A stretch of DNA of 50,001 bases from assembly GCA_025355005.1 (NCBI GenBank), contig JANXLV010000156.1, positions 1 to 50,001 of the forward strand. The letters run 5' to 3'. The notes below the pieces were generated by a model. That model made no database searches, had not been told where the DNA came from, and worked only from the letters and a program-made list of their open reading frames with translations. The DNA is from Myxococcales bacterium. Lineage in GTDB: Bacteria > Myxococcota_A > Polyangia > Polyangiales > Polyangiaceae. Made by a program: the position numbers and the translations under genes. Every line of letters starts with the position of its first letter. The stretch's first letter is position 1. This document shows positions 24,502 through 32,826 of the stretch, one piece after another.

Positions 24502-25329
24502 TTACCAGGCGAGCTTCTTCAGCGCCTTCTCGTGCAGCTCCGGATTTCCCGCCAGCACTCCGCTCGTGTTCTTCAACGTTCGGCCTCGGTAGTCGAAATG
24601 CTTTCCCTTCGCCGTCGTCATCACCCCGCCCGCTCCGATCACGATCGCCTCTGGCGCGCACGAGTCCCAGCGGCAGCCAGATGGGCCCGGATGGCAGTAG
24701 AGGTCCACCTCGCTCGTCGCTACTTTGAGCGCCTTGCGGCCCGCGCTGCCGTACGGGATGAGCTCACGCGTGCGCATGCGGTGGAGGATCTCGTCGGTCT
24801 CCTTGCTCTGGTGCGAGCGCGAAACGATGCATACTGCATCTGAGAGGGCGCGCTTGTCGCTCACGTGCAGGCGCGTCTTGCGTCCTGACTTTGCGACCTT
24901 GAAGCTGCCGTGACCGTCGGTGCTTCCGATGTACGCGCGCTCCTCCGTGGGAACGACGATCACGCCGAGCCGCGCGCGTCCCTCCACCGCGAGCCCGAGC
25001 ATCACGCAGAACTCGCCGTTCCTCGCGACGAACTCGCGCGTGCCGTCGAGCGGGTCCACGAAGAACGCGGCCTCGGCATCCTTGTAGTCTGCATATGTCT
25101 CGGGGTCGCTCTCCTCGGCCACGATGGGCACGTGCGGGAACGCCAAAGACAGCTCACGGACGAGCATCGTGTTGGCTTGCTTGTCGGCGCGCGTGACGGG
25201 ATCGTTTACGCCCTTCATCTCCACGCCGAAATCCGCCTCGCCGTAGATCCTCTGGATGATGCGCGTGGCCTTCCACGCTGCGGCGAGCATCTTCTCGAGC
25301 GCAGCCCCCGTGTCCTGCCACGGACTCAT
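24502..25329 (-). CDS. cysQ: 3'(2'),5'-bisphosphate nucleotidase CysQ-like (inositol monophosphatase family)
   Basis: 275 residues. The family motifs are intact: NDPVTRADKQAN (43-54), VAEES (70-74), FVDPLDGTREFVARNGEF (motif 1, D92/D95) and GCRWDSCAPEAIVIGAGG (motif 2, W221-D222). These bind two or three metal ions. CysQ removes the 3'-phosphate of PAP produced in sulfate assimilation. FVARNGEF after DPLDGT fits the CysQ subgroup better than inositol phosphatases. The gene lies 10 bp downstream of the aldo/keto reductase gene, probably in the same transcript. Confidence 0.87.
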   Translation of the reverse strand: MSPWQDTGAALEKMLAAAWKATRIIQRIYGEADFGVEMKGVNDPVTRADKQANTMLVRELSLAFPHVPIVAEESDPETYADYKDAEAAFFVDPLDGTREFVARNGEFCVMLGLAVEGRARLGVIVVPTEERAYIGSTDGHGSFKVAKSGRKTRLHVSDKRALSDAVCIVSRSHQSKETDEILHRMRTRELIPYGSAGRKALKVATSEVDLYCHPGPSGCRWDSCAPEAIVIGAGGVMTTAKGKHFDYRGRTLKNTSGVLAGNPELHEKALKKLAW

Positions 25330-25339
25330 GCCAGCGGCC

Positions 25340-26296
25340 TCATACGTGAATGCCGGCTTTTTCCAGGGTCTGCGTGAGCTCGCGCAGGTCGTCGTCGGGG
25401 AGGTAGCGCGGGCCGCCGCCCGTCTCGCGCACCAGCTCCGTGAGCTGCTGCTCGGTCTTGGGTCCCAGGATCACGGCGGACACGAGGTGGCTCGAGAGCA
25501 CGAAGCGGATGGCAGCGCCACGCAGCGTCTCCACGTCTCCGCGGACCAGGTGGCGCAGCGAGCCCACGTCCGACACGCGTCGCTCGAGCTCGAGGCGCGT
25601 CCAGCGCTCCTGCCGGTGATCGCCGTCCGTGAACTCCGTGTCCTTCGTCCACGTCCCCGCGAGCAGCCCGTACGACAGCGGGGAGTGCGCGAGCAACCCG
25701 ACGCGCGACACCATCACGTCACCGCCGACGCGGTTCACGTCGCTCTGGTGGAGAAGGTTGTAGGTCATGGAGAGGACCTCAGCGCCCTTGTCCACGGCCG
25801 CGCGCGCGACATCCAGATCGCCCGCGGACACGCCCCAGTGACGGAGCTTGCCCTCCTTCTTCAGCGTGTCCATCGCGGACGCCGCTTCACCGACGGAGAG
25901 CGCGTCGGGGCTCGGGTTGTGGAGCAGGTACACGTCGAGCGCGTCGCGCTTCAGCCGCTTGAGCGAGCGCTCCACGGCGCCGCGGAGATATTCCTGCGTG
26001 AAGCGCTTGGTGGGCGGATCGGTCGCGCGCTGCACCCCGCCGCGCGTGACCACGGTGACGTCCTTCTTTCCTTCGAGCACGCGGCCGAGCAGCGCCTCCA
26101 TCTTGCCCGCGCCATACACGTCCGCCGTGTCGACGAGGTTCACGCCGATGTCGAGCGCGCGCGCGATGACGGCCTCTGTCTCCTTTTCGTCCATCCCTTC
26201 GGAGGGAAGGCCCCAGCCGTCGCGAGACAGACCCCACGTCCCGAGCGCCATCTCCGACACCACGATGCCGGTCTTTCCGAGGGGGCGAGATCGCAC
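25340..26296 (-). CDS. Aldo/keto reductase family protein with altered catalytic lysine
   Basis: 318 residues from GTG 26296. This is an NADPH-dependent (beta/alpha)8 reductase: LGKTGIVVSEMALGTWGL, DIGVNLVDTADVYGAGKMEALLG (D56, Y61), then DVTVVTRGGV, DVYLLHNPSPD (H126) and an NADP-binding tail (AIRFVLSSHLVSAVILGPKTEQQL). In the catalytic tetrad Asp-Tyr-Lys-His the lysine is normally in VxTKxG; here that place is arginine (R85). The substitution may reduce or change activity. Relatives act on small sugars or aldehydes. It is first in a short operon with cysQ and diverges from the SnoaL-like lipoprotein gene over 160 bp. Confidence 0.9.
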   Translation of the reverse strand: MRSRPLGKTGIVVSEMALGTWGLSRDGWGLPSEGMDEKETEAVIARALDIGVNLVDTADVYGAGKMEALLGRVLEGKKDVTVVTRGGVQRATDPPTKRFTQEYLRGAVERSLKRLKRDALDVYLLHNPSPDALSVGEAASAMDTLKKEGKLRHWGVSAGDLDVARAAVDKGAEVLSMTYNLLHQSDVNRVGGDVMVSRVGLLAHSPLSYGLLAGTWTKDTEFTDGDHRQERWTRLELERRVSDVGSLRHLVRGDVETLRGAAIRFVLSSHLVSAVILGPKTEQQLTELVRETGGGPRYLPDDDLRELTQTLEKAGIHV

Positions 26297-26414
26297 GGTT
26301 TTCTTCTACCACGTATCTTTCCGTGGTTGTCCTCCGTCGGGGAACACGAGGCGCGTCACGACGTGGCGCTTGACGCCGGGCAAATTACGCGCGATTCACG
26401 TGCGCGATAGTTTC

Positions 26415-26439
26415 CGCAGGGGTTCGTCCCTGCGTTTTT
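26415..26439 (+). promoter_or_regulatory. Terminator-like hairpin in the leader of the SnoaL-domain gene
   Basis: CGCAGGG (26415-26421) and CCCTGCG (26428-26434) form a perfect 7-bp stem with a 6-base loop, followed at once by five T. It lies 17 bases before the ATG and just before GGAGGAG. Because the gene upstream runs the other way, there is no upstream plus-strand gene for this hairpin to terminate. An attenuator or an mRNA-stabilising stem is possible. Confidence 0.55.
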
Positions 26440-26456
26440 GGTGGAGGAGAAATCTA

Positions 26457-27647
26457 ATGCGCAGCAGCAGCATCATCGGTCTCGTCGTGTTCGGCATGTT
26501 GGCGTCCGCATGTGGGGACAAGGATCAGGCGCCGCCGCCGAAGACCCCGGAGACCACGGCCGTTGCGACCACCACCGCGCCGCCGCCCCCGCCGGTCGAC
26601 ACCACGCCGCCCCCGCCGCCGCCGGCGCCGAAGCCGACCATGTCGGAGCTCCAGCAGAAGGCTGGTCAGACCATCATGGAGGGCTTCAACTCCCACGACG
26701 CGAAGAAGGCCGCGAGCATCTACGCGGACGACGCGACGTTCCGCATGGCAGGCGCGCCCGCTGACGCGAAGGGTCGCGACGCGGTCCAGGCCGGCATCCA
26801 GACCATGTTCGACAGCTTCTCCAACTTCAAGGCCGCGACGCAGTTCGTGTTCGCGAAGGGCGACGTTCTCGTCGCCGTCTGGAACATGACGGGCACGCAC
26901 TCCGGCAACTTCATGGGCGTCAAGGCGACCGAGAAGCCCGTCGGCTGGACCGGCGCGAGCGTGATCTGGTTCAACGCGGACGGCCTCGTGAAGGAAGAGC
27001 ACGTCTACTGGGACGTGGGCACCGTGATGGCGCAGATCGGCGCCGCGCCGAAGGGCATGAAGGCCCGCGCGATCCCCGCGCTCGCCGCGCAGCCCACCGT
27101 GTTCGCGTCCACCAACAGCGAGACGGAGCAGAAGAACCTCGACGCATTCAAGATGTGGTACGGCAGCTTCGAGCAGAAGACGCCCGACGCGTTCGTCGCG
27201 CCGCTCACGGACGACACGGAGTGGGACGATCTCGCGAACCCCGCTGGCGTCATGAAGGGCACGAAGGTCGCCAAGTCCTACTTCACCGATCTGAAGAAGG
27301 GCTTCCCGGACGTCAAGGTCCAGGTCGCGAACGCCTGGGCGGTCGCTGACTTCGTCATCACCGAGAACGTGATGACAGGCACGCAGACGGGCCCGTTCAT
27401 GGGCAAGCCGGCGAGCAAGAAGGCGCTCAACCTGCACGGCGTCGACATCGCGCAGATCAAGGACGGCAAGGTCGTCAAGGGCTGGTCGTTCGCGAACGGC
27501 GGCGAGATGGGCATGCAGCTCGGCTGGATCAAGATGCCGGACCCGAACGCGAAGGCGGCGGACCCCAAGGCCACGACGCCCGCCAAGCCGGCGACCCCCG
27601 CGACGCCCGCCAAGCCGGCGACGCCCGCGACGCCCGCGAAGAAGTAA
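26457..27647 (+). CDS. Lipoprotein with two SnoaL-like (NTF2-fold) domains
   Basis: 396 residues from ATG 26457, preceded by GGAGG. The signal MRSSSIIGLVVFGMLASAC gives C19 as the lipid anchor. A Pro/Thr-rich linker (TTAPPPPPVDTTPPPPPPAP) leads to two similar domains of about 120 residues (about 70-190 and 225-350). Each has the SnoaL order: ...NSHDAKKAASIYADDATFRM and KNLDAFKMWYGSFEQKTPDA..., an added GRDAV or KGTKVA helix, then beta strands ending WTGASVIWFNADGLVKEEHVYWD and HGVDIAQIKDGKVVKGWSFAN. The C-terminus is a TPAKPATPAT repeat. SnoaL-type proteins include ester cyclases and nutrient-binding or isomerase proteins; periplasmic ligand binding seems more likely here. Flanked by an upstream hairpin and a terminator. 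Confidence 0.87.
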   Translation: MRSSSIIGLVVFGMLASACGDKDQAPPPKTPETTAVATTTAPPPPPVDTTPPPPPPAPKPTMSELQQKAGQTIMEGFNSHDAKKAASIYADDATFRMAGAPADAKGRDAVQAGIQTMFDSFSNFKAATQFVFAKGDVLVAVWNMTGTHSGNFMGVKATEKPVGWTGASVIWFNADGLVKEEHVYWDVGTVMAQIGAAPKGMKARAIPALAAQPTVFASTNSETEQKNLDAFKMWYGSFEQKTPDAFVAPLTDDTEWDDLANPAGVMKGTKVAKSYFTDLKKGFPDVKVQVANAWAVADFVITENVMTGTQTGPFMGKPASKKALNLHGVDIAQIKDGKVVKGWSFANGGEMGMQLGWIKMPDPNAKAADPKATTPAKPATPATPAKPATPATPAKK

Positions 27648-27670
27648 CTCGATCTTCGCTGCGTGAAGAG

Positions 27671-27712
27671 AGCCCGCGGTGCCTCGTGCATCGCGGGCTT
27701 TCGCTATTTTTT
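27671..27712 (+). terminator. Rho-independent terminator after the SnoaL-domain gene
   Basis: AGCCCGCG (27671-27678) and CGCGGGCT (27692-27699) make a perfect 8-bp stem with a 13-base loop. A T-rich tail including six T (27707-27712) follows. It begins 23 bp after the stop codon and reaches into the 3' end of the convergent membrane-protein gene. Confidence 0.85.
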
Positions 27713-29761
27713 CGGAGGCGTGTGTTCGGCGAAGTACCAATGGTACGCGCTGATGGTTCCTTGCGCGATCACGAGCTCCACTTCGGTGTGTGCGGTCGCG
27801 GCGTCGGCGGGGACGTCGAACGGGGCCTCGATCCATTCCGTGTCGACGAAGGCGAGGTCGGTGACCTTCTTGCCCGCGACGCGGATCTCACCCTTCACGG
27901 TCGCATCGCCGCGGAGCCGCGCGAGACCCACGATCGCGGTGCCGGGGGCGAGCTTCACGTGGAAGAGCTCGTGATTGCGGTTCGTGCGCCCGCCGTCCAC
28001 CACGGGATGACCATCCGGCGCGCTGGACTCCATGATGCCTTGCTCGCCATCGCGCGCGCCCAGGAGCTCGTAGCCGTGCTCCTTCTCGCTCTCCAGGTCC
28101 GCGACGTCGAGCGCGTCGACGACGGTGCCGACGGCGGTCCACGGGGCCTCACCGCTCCCGAGAAGCGCGTAGTTCGCCATGTAGACGCGCATGGTCTGGC
28201 CGCCGAGGATGCTGGAGTCGGTCACGACGGCCTCGTGCAGCGCCGGGCCGAAGACCGTGTCGGTCGCCATCCATTCCGGGTACACGATGAAGTGCGTGGG
28301 CAACGTGGAGGGCTGCGTGCGGTGGAGGCGCTCGTAGTGCTCGTAGCGTGACGCGGCGCCAGCGACCCAGTACGGCGCCTCGCTCGGCGTCGTGAGGCCC
28401 ACGATGTCGAAGGTGCGACGGTCCGAAAAATAGGCGACCGCGCCCGTGTCGTTCACGCCGATGCGCGCGTCCTCTGGCAGGTTCTCCTTGGCCCAGCGCC
28501 CAAGCGCGGCCTGCTGGCGATCGATGCCGCTCGCGCTCTGCGCGATGTCTTCCTTGATCCACTCGTAGTGATCCAGGAAGACGCCCATGATGCCGCCCGC
28601 GAGCACGACGGAGATCGCCTGGTAGCGCACGCGCAGCCGCGACGCGGCCTCGCCCAGCAGATGACAGAGACACATCACGCCAATGATGAGCCCCGGCGAG
28701 AACGGCCAGAGGTAGCGCAGGCGGTTCCAGAGAAACGTGACGTACGCGCACGGGATGAACATGCCCAGGCCGAACGCGAGGACCAGCGCGCCGCGCACCG
28801 CCGCTCGCTTGCGGGTGCCCGAGACGATCGCCGCGGAGAGGCCCAGCAGCACGACTGGCGCGCCGCCCTTGGGCAGGAACTCGGCGGACCACACCTCGCC
28901 GTTCCAGATCTGCGTGACGAGGATCCGCACGTTCGCTTCGATGGATGCGCCGAGCGCGTAATACGGGTTCCCCGGGAGCAGCTTCACCTGCGCCGTGCTG
29001 CTCGTTGCGCTGCCGGTCAGGAGCCACAAGAAGAGCGGGTTCGCAAAGGCCGCGGCGGCCATGATGAGGCCGCGCGCACGCGAACGGAGCTTGTTTTTAG
29101 CGGGAAACGCGACCACCACGGCGCCGATGAGGAGCGCGTAGGCCTGGCCCTCTGGACGCAGTAGCGCCATCACCAAGGTCACCATCGCGAGCGAGCGCAG
29201 TCGTTTGTTGGTTCGCTCCGCGGGCGCGATCTCGCTCCATTCACTTGCAAGGCGAAGCGAGCGCGCGATCGCCCACGCGAAGGGCACGACCTCCATCCCG
29301 CTCGCGGCGCACCACACGAGCCCACCGAACGTGAGCACCGCAAGCGCCGCCGCCCATCCCATGACGCGCGACGTGAGCTTCTCCGTGAGCTGCTGCGACT
29401 CGTACGCAAGCCCACCGAGCGCGCCAAAGCCAAAGAGCCACGCGGCCCATGTGAGCGCGGTGCCCTTGAGGCCCAAAAGCCAGAACGGCGCGAGCATGAG
29501 CGGCCACAGCAAGCTGGTCGCTCCGCTCGAGCGCACAGCGTCTGCCTGGAAGCGGAGCGGGTGGCCTTCTGCGATCGCGCGCGCGTACTGGAAATGGATG
29601 TACGCGTCGTCCAGCGTGGGCGCGGCATAGCCGACCTTCTCGCGCACGGAGTGGATGACGCTCCACGCGAGCGCTCCCGTGGCGAGCGCGATGGGCAGGG
29701 CGCCCGCCACCCAGGTGGTGCCGGTGGTGCGGGTGGTGCGGCTGGTGCCGGGGCGCTTCAC
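27704..29761 (-). CDS. Polytopic membrane protein, probable GT-C-type glycosyltransferase 1
   Basis: 685 residues from GTG 29761, sharing GTGA with the stop of the UDP-sugar dehydrogenase gene. About ten hydrophobic helices fill residues 20-410, including WVAGALPIALATGALAW, LLWPLMLAPFWLLGL and ALLIGAVVVAF. The first extracytoplasmic loop carries the acidic pair in YAAPTLDDAYIHFQYARAIAEGHPL, the position where GT-C enzymes (ArnT/PMT/GT39) have catalytic or metal-binding acids. A soluble C-terminal domain of about 270 residues follows (IDRQQAALGRWAKENLPEDARIGVNDTGAVAYFSDRRTFDIVGL). Such proteins transfer a sugar from a polyprenyl-phosphate donor on the outer face of the inner membrane. Donor and acceptor unknown. 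Confidence 0.82.
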   Translation of the reverse strand: MKRPGTSRTTRTTGTTWVAGALPIALATGALAWSVIHSVREKVGYAAPTLDDAYIHFQYARAIAEGHPLRFQADAVRSSGATSLLWPLMLAPFWLLGLKGTALTWAAWLFGFGALGGLAYESQQLTEKLTSRVMGWAAALAVLTFGGLVWCAASGMEVVPFAWAIARSLRLASEWSEIAPAERTNKRLRSLAMVTLVMALLRPEGQAYALLIGAVVVAFPAKNKLRSRARGLIMAAAAFANPLFLWLLTGSATSSTAQVKLLPGNPYYALGASIEANVRILVTQIWNGEVWSAEFLPKGGAPVVLLGLSAAIVSGTRKRAAVRGALVLAFGLGMFIPCAYVTFLWNRLRYLWPFSPGLIIGVMCLCHLLGEAASRLRVRYQAISVVLAGGIMGVFLDHYEWIKEDIAQSASGIDRQQAALGRWAKENLPEDARIGVNDTGAVAYFSDRRTFDIVGLTTPSEAPYWVAGAASRYEHYERLHRTQPSTLPTHFIVYPEWMATDTVFGPALHEAVVTDSSILGGQTMRVYMANYALLGSGEAPWTAVGTVVDALDVADLESEKEHGYELLGARDGEQGIMESSAPDGHPVVDGGRTNRNHELFHVKLAPGTAIVGLARLRGDATVKGEIRVAGKKVTDLAFVDTEWIEAPFDVPADAATAHTEVELVIAQGTISAYHWYFAEHTPPKK

Positions 29762-31104
29762 GTGCGACCAGTGCTGGTGCTGCGTGCACGGCCGCGGCCG
29801 ACTCCGCGGAAAATAAGGCCTGCCTCGCGCGCGGCGCCGGCGTCCACCACGTGTCGTCCGTCGACCAGGACGGGGGTGCGGAGCTCGTGCCGCATGCGGG
29901 CGAGGTCGAGCTTCGTGTACTCATCGTGCGCGACCATGACGACGACGGCGTCGGCCCCGTGCACGGTGTTCCACACGTCGCCGCGGTGCGCGGACACCCA
30001 TGTATCATGCACGCAAATGTCGGCGCCCCAGTCGGTCAGGTGCGCGATGAGCGCCTGGCTAGGGCTGTTGCGCGCGTCTGCCGCGTTCTCCAGGTACGCG
30101 TAGCCAAGGACCGCGATCCGGGCGCCGAGCACCGGCTTAGAAGCCTCTGCCAGCGCGTCCTCGACGAGGCGCGCGGTGTGGAGCGGCATGGATTCGTTGC
30201 GTGCGCGCGCGGCGGAGATGAGGGAGACCTTCTCCTCCGGCATGCCGTGCGCGAGCAGCCACGAGTCCTTCGGGATGCAGTGCCCACCGACGCCTGCGCC
30301 AGCCATGAGCACGTTGCGGCCCGGTGATTTGTTCACCAGCTGGCGCACGCGCGAGAAGTCCGCGCCCACCGTCTGGCAGATGAGCGCGAGCTCGTTCGCG
30401 AACGCGATGTTCACGTCGCGGAAGGTGTTCTCCGCGGTCTTCGTGAGCTCCGCCGTGATGCAGTCCGTGGCGTCCAGGTCGCCGTCCACGATCGCGCGAT
30501 AGAACGCGATCATCGCGTGCGACGTGTCCTCCGTGGCGCCACCGCACGCGCGCCCGAGCTTTTTCAGGTTGGAGAGCAGCTTGCCGGGCATCACGGGCTC
30601 CGGGCAGTGGCCCAGGAGGAATCCCTTGTTCAGCGTGAGCCCCGAGCACTCTTCCAGCAGCGGCGCCACGACGCTCATGGTCGTGCCCGGCGCGACCGTG
30701 GACTCCACGATGACGAGCGTGCCCTCTCTCATCACGCGGCCCAGGTCCCGGCACGCGCCGCGGAGCGCCTCGAAGCGCGGGCGGTGATCACTCGCCACCG
30801 GCGTGTCCACGTCGATGAGGACGATGTCTGCCCCGCGCAGCACGGACACGTCGGCCGTCGCAGTCAGCTTGCCGTTCCTCGTGACGCGCGCGAGGAGCTC
30901 CGCGAGACCCGGCTCCACGCCGCCGATGGGGCACTCACCCGCGTTGATCTTCTCCACGCCGTCCGCGCGCTTCTCCACGCCGAGCACGCGGAACCCCGCG
31001 CCCGCGAGCGACGCGGCGACCGCCACGCCTGCGTACCCCAGGCCGATGACGCCGACAGTCGCCTGACGCGAATCGATCAGCGAGAGCAGCTGCGTGGTCG
31101 ACAT
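29758..31104 (-). CDS. Nucleotide-sugar dehydrogenase (UDP-GlcNAc/ManNAc 6-dehydrogenase type)
   Basis: 448 residues. ATG 31104 is chosen for AAGGAG just upstream; ATGs at 31116 and 31128 are in frame. The NAD-binding motif is VGVIGLGYAGVAVAASLA, and PGKLLSNLKKLGRACGG and CITAELTKTAENTFRDVNIAFANELA are typical of the UDP-N-acetyl-sugar branch (WbpA/WecC). The catalytic cysteine C276 lies in GAGVGGHCIPKDSWLL. The enzyme oxidises C6 of a UDP-hexose twice to give a uronic acid. It is first in the unit with the GT-C-like gene and divergent from an acyltransferase. The uronic-acid product would be a precursor for the glycan made by this locus. Confidence 0.92.
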   Translation of the reverse strand: MSTTQLLSLIDSRQATVGVIGLGYAGVAVAASLAGAGFRVLGVEKRADGVEKINAGECPIGGVEPGLAELLARVTRNGKLTATADVSVLRGADIVLIDVDTPVASDHRPRFEALRGACRDLGRVMREGTLVIVESTVAPGTTMSVVAPLLEECSGLTLNKGFLLGHCPEPVMPGKLLSNLKKLGRACGGATEDTSHAMIAFYRAIVDGDLDATDCITAELTKTAENTFRDVNIAFANELALICQTVGADFSRVRQLVNKSPGRNVLMAGAGVGGHCIPKDSWLLAHGMPEEKVSLISAARARNESMPLHTARLVEDALAEASKPVLGARIAVLGYAYLENAADARNSPSQALIAHLTDWGADICVHDTWVSAHRGDVWNTVHGADAVVVMVAHDEYTKLDLARMRHELRTPVLVDGRHVVDAGAAREAGLIFRGVGRGRARSTSTGRT

Positions 31105-31178
31105 GATCTCCTTCATCCGCCGCCGCAACTTTTAGTACGAAGCCGCATTGAGGTGTGCAAGGATCCGCAAAATCTCCC

Positions 31179-31694
31179 ATGAAACGTCGCTCCCACGGCT
31201 CCGGCAAGTTCGAACCGAAGGACCTCCTCCACTGCGGTGAAGGCGTCGTCATCGAGGACGAGGTCCTCATCTGGCACCCCGAGACCGTGAGCCTGGGCGA
31301 GGGCGTCTACATCGGTCATCGCACCATGCTGAAGGGCTACTACAAGGGCAAGATGACCATCGGTCGCGGGACCTGGATCGGTCAGAACTGCTTCTTCCAC
31401 AGCGCAGGCGACATCACCATCGGTGAGGACGTCGGCATTGGACCGCAGGTGCAGATCCTCACGAGCACGCATCGCCTCGATCAGGTCGACAAGCCGCTGC
31501 TCCACGCCGAGCTGATCTTCAAGCCCGTCGTGATCGAGAAGGACTCCGACATCGGCATGGGCACGATCATCCTGCCAGGAGTCACCATCGGCCAGGGCGC
31601 ACAGATCGGAGCGGGCTCCGTGATCACCGAAGACGTGCCGCCGTACGCAGTCTCTGCCGGCGTGCCCGCAAAAGTCCTGCGCTCCCGCAAGTGA
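31179..31694 (+). CDS. Hexapeptide-repeat (left-handed beta-helix) acyltransferase
   Basis: 171 residues from ATG 31179; a GTG at 31155 is also in frame. The chain is built from hexapeptide repeats (VSLGEG, VYIGHR, MTIGRG, TWIGQN, ITIGED, VGIGPQ, and later VVIEKD, SDIGMG, TIILPGVTIGQGAQIGAG). The motif TSTHRLD supplies the likely active-site histidine. The C-terminal cap is SVITEDVPPYAVSAGVPAKVLR, as in the WbbJ/maltose O-acetyltransferase group. It would add an acetyl or acyl group to a sugar O- or N-atom using acyl-CoA. It is divergent from the UDP-sugar dehydrogenase and convergent with a DegT aminotransferase (1 bp apart). Confidence 0.9.
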   Translation: MKRRSHGSGKFEPKDLLHCGEGVVIEDEVLIWHPETVSLGEGVYIGHRTMLKGYYKGKMTIGRGTWIGQNCFFHSAGDITIGEDVGIGPQVQILTSTHRLDQVDKPLLHAELIFKPVVIEKDSDIGMGTIILPGVTIGQGAQIGAGSVITEDVPPYAVSAGVPAKVLRSRK

Positions 31695-31695
31695 C

Positions 31696-32826
31696 TCAGC
31701 TGGAGGCGAGGACTTCGGTCATGCACTCTTTGAGTGTGTCGATGACCGTGGTCTGTTGCGCGGCCGTGAGGCCTTCGTAGATCGGTAGGGAGAGCGCGCG
31801 GGCGGCGACGTCGTCCGTGACGGGGAAATCGCCTGGCTTGAAGTTGCCCCACTCGCGGTAGGAGCGGATGAGCGGCATGTGGTACGTGCCGAGCGTCGTC
31901 TCCACCTCGCGGCGCTTCATCGCGGCGACCACGAGATCGCGCTTGCCGATGAAGTCCTTCGGCAGCAGCGTGACGTACGACTGGTACACGTGGCGCGAGC
32001 CCGGGAGCGAGCGCGGCGCGCGGATGTTCGTCTTCTCGAGGAGCGCGTCGTAGCGCTTTGCGACGGCCGCGCGCGCGCCGATGATCCGCTCGAGCTTCTT
32101 CATCTGCGAGAGGCCCATCGCGCCCTGGAAATCCGTCATGCGCAGGTTGTGACCGAACGTGACGAAGTCGGGCTTTGCCGAGTCCGGATCCTGGCCGTGG
32201 CTTCGGAGCATGCGCATCGCGCGATCGAGCTTCGGATCGTTCGTGGTCACCATGCCACCTTCGCCCGTCGTGATCGCCTTGCGCGGGTGCAGGCTGAAGC
32301 AGCCCGCGACGCCGAACGTGCCCGCGCGCTTTCCGTTCTGCTCGGTGCCCAGCGCGCACGCGGCGTCCTCGATCACGGGGATTTTCCCGGAGCTTTCGGC
32401 GATCGCCACGATGCGCTCGATGTCCGCCGAGCCACCGAACGTATGCACCGGCATGACCGCCTTGATGCGCGCGTCCTTCTTGAGCACCGCCTCGAGCGCG
32501 GCCGGGTCCATGTTGAAGGTCTCGCCCTCGATCTCCACGAACACCGGATCTGCGCCGACCATCTTGATCGCGTTCGCCGTCGCCGGCCACGAATAGGTGC
32601 ATACTGCAACCTTGTCGCCCGGGCCGATCTCGAGCGCCAGAAGCATCATGTACAGCGCGCAGGTGCAGTTCGTGACCGCCGCCGAGTGCTTCGTGCCCAC
32701 GTATTTCGCGAACTCGTCCTCGAACGCCTTGATGTTCACGCCCTGCACCAGGAAGCCGGTGCGCAGCACGTCGGTCACGGCCTTGATGTCGTCTTCGTCG
32801 ATCGTGGGGACGGCGAGCCTGATCAT
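31696..32826 (-). CDS. DegT/DnrJ/EryC1 sugar aminotransferase 1
   Basis: 376 residues, a PLP-dependent enzyme that aminates a keto-sugar nucleotide. K183 in CFSLHPRKAITTGEGGMVTTND is the PLP lysine. SAAVTNCTCALYMMLLAL binds the phosphate end, and VIEDAACALGTEQNGK gives the ring-stacking and D/H positions. The substrate end is ...LSLPIYEGLTAAQQTTVI. The HPRK form resembles GDP-perosamine or ArnB-like members. ATG 32826 overlaps the SDR gene stop by 4 bp (ATGA), so the SDR and the aminotransferase probably act in sequence: the SDR makes the ketone and this enzyme aminates it. Confidence 0.93.
   Translation of the reverse strand: MIRLAVPTIDEDDIKAVTDVLRTGFLVQGVNIKAFEDEFAKYVGTKHSAAVTNCTCALYMMLLALEIGPGDKVAVCTYSWPATANAIKMVGADPVFVEIEGETFNMDPAALEAVLKKDARIKAVMPVHTFGGSADIERIVAIAESSGKIPVIEDAACALGTEQNGKRAGTFGVAGCFSLHPRKAITTGEGGMVTTNDPKLDRAMRMLRSHGQDPDSAKPDFVTFGHNLRMTDFQGAMGLSQMKKLERIIGARAAVAKRYDALLEKTNIRAPRSLPGSRHVYQSYVTLLPKDFIGKRDLVVAAMKRREVETTLGTYHMPLIRSYREWGNFKPGDFPVTDDVAARALSLPIYEGLTAAQQTTVIDTLKECMTEVLASS

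Noticed and set aside
25848..26456. N-terminal extension of the SnoaL-domain frame
   Set aside because: It overlaps the aldo/keto reductase gene on the other strand, and ATG 26457 has a GGAGG site and begins a signal peptide.
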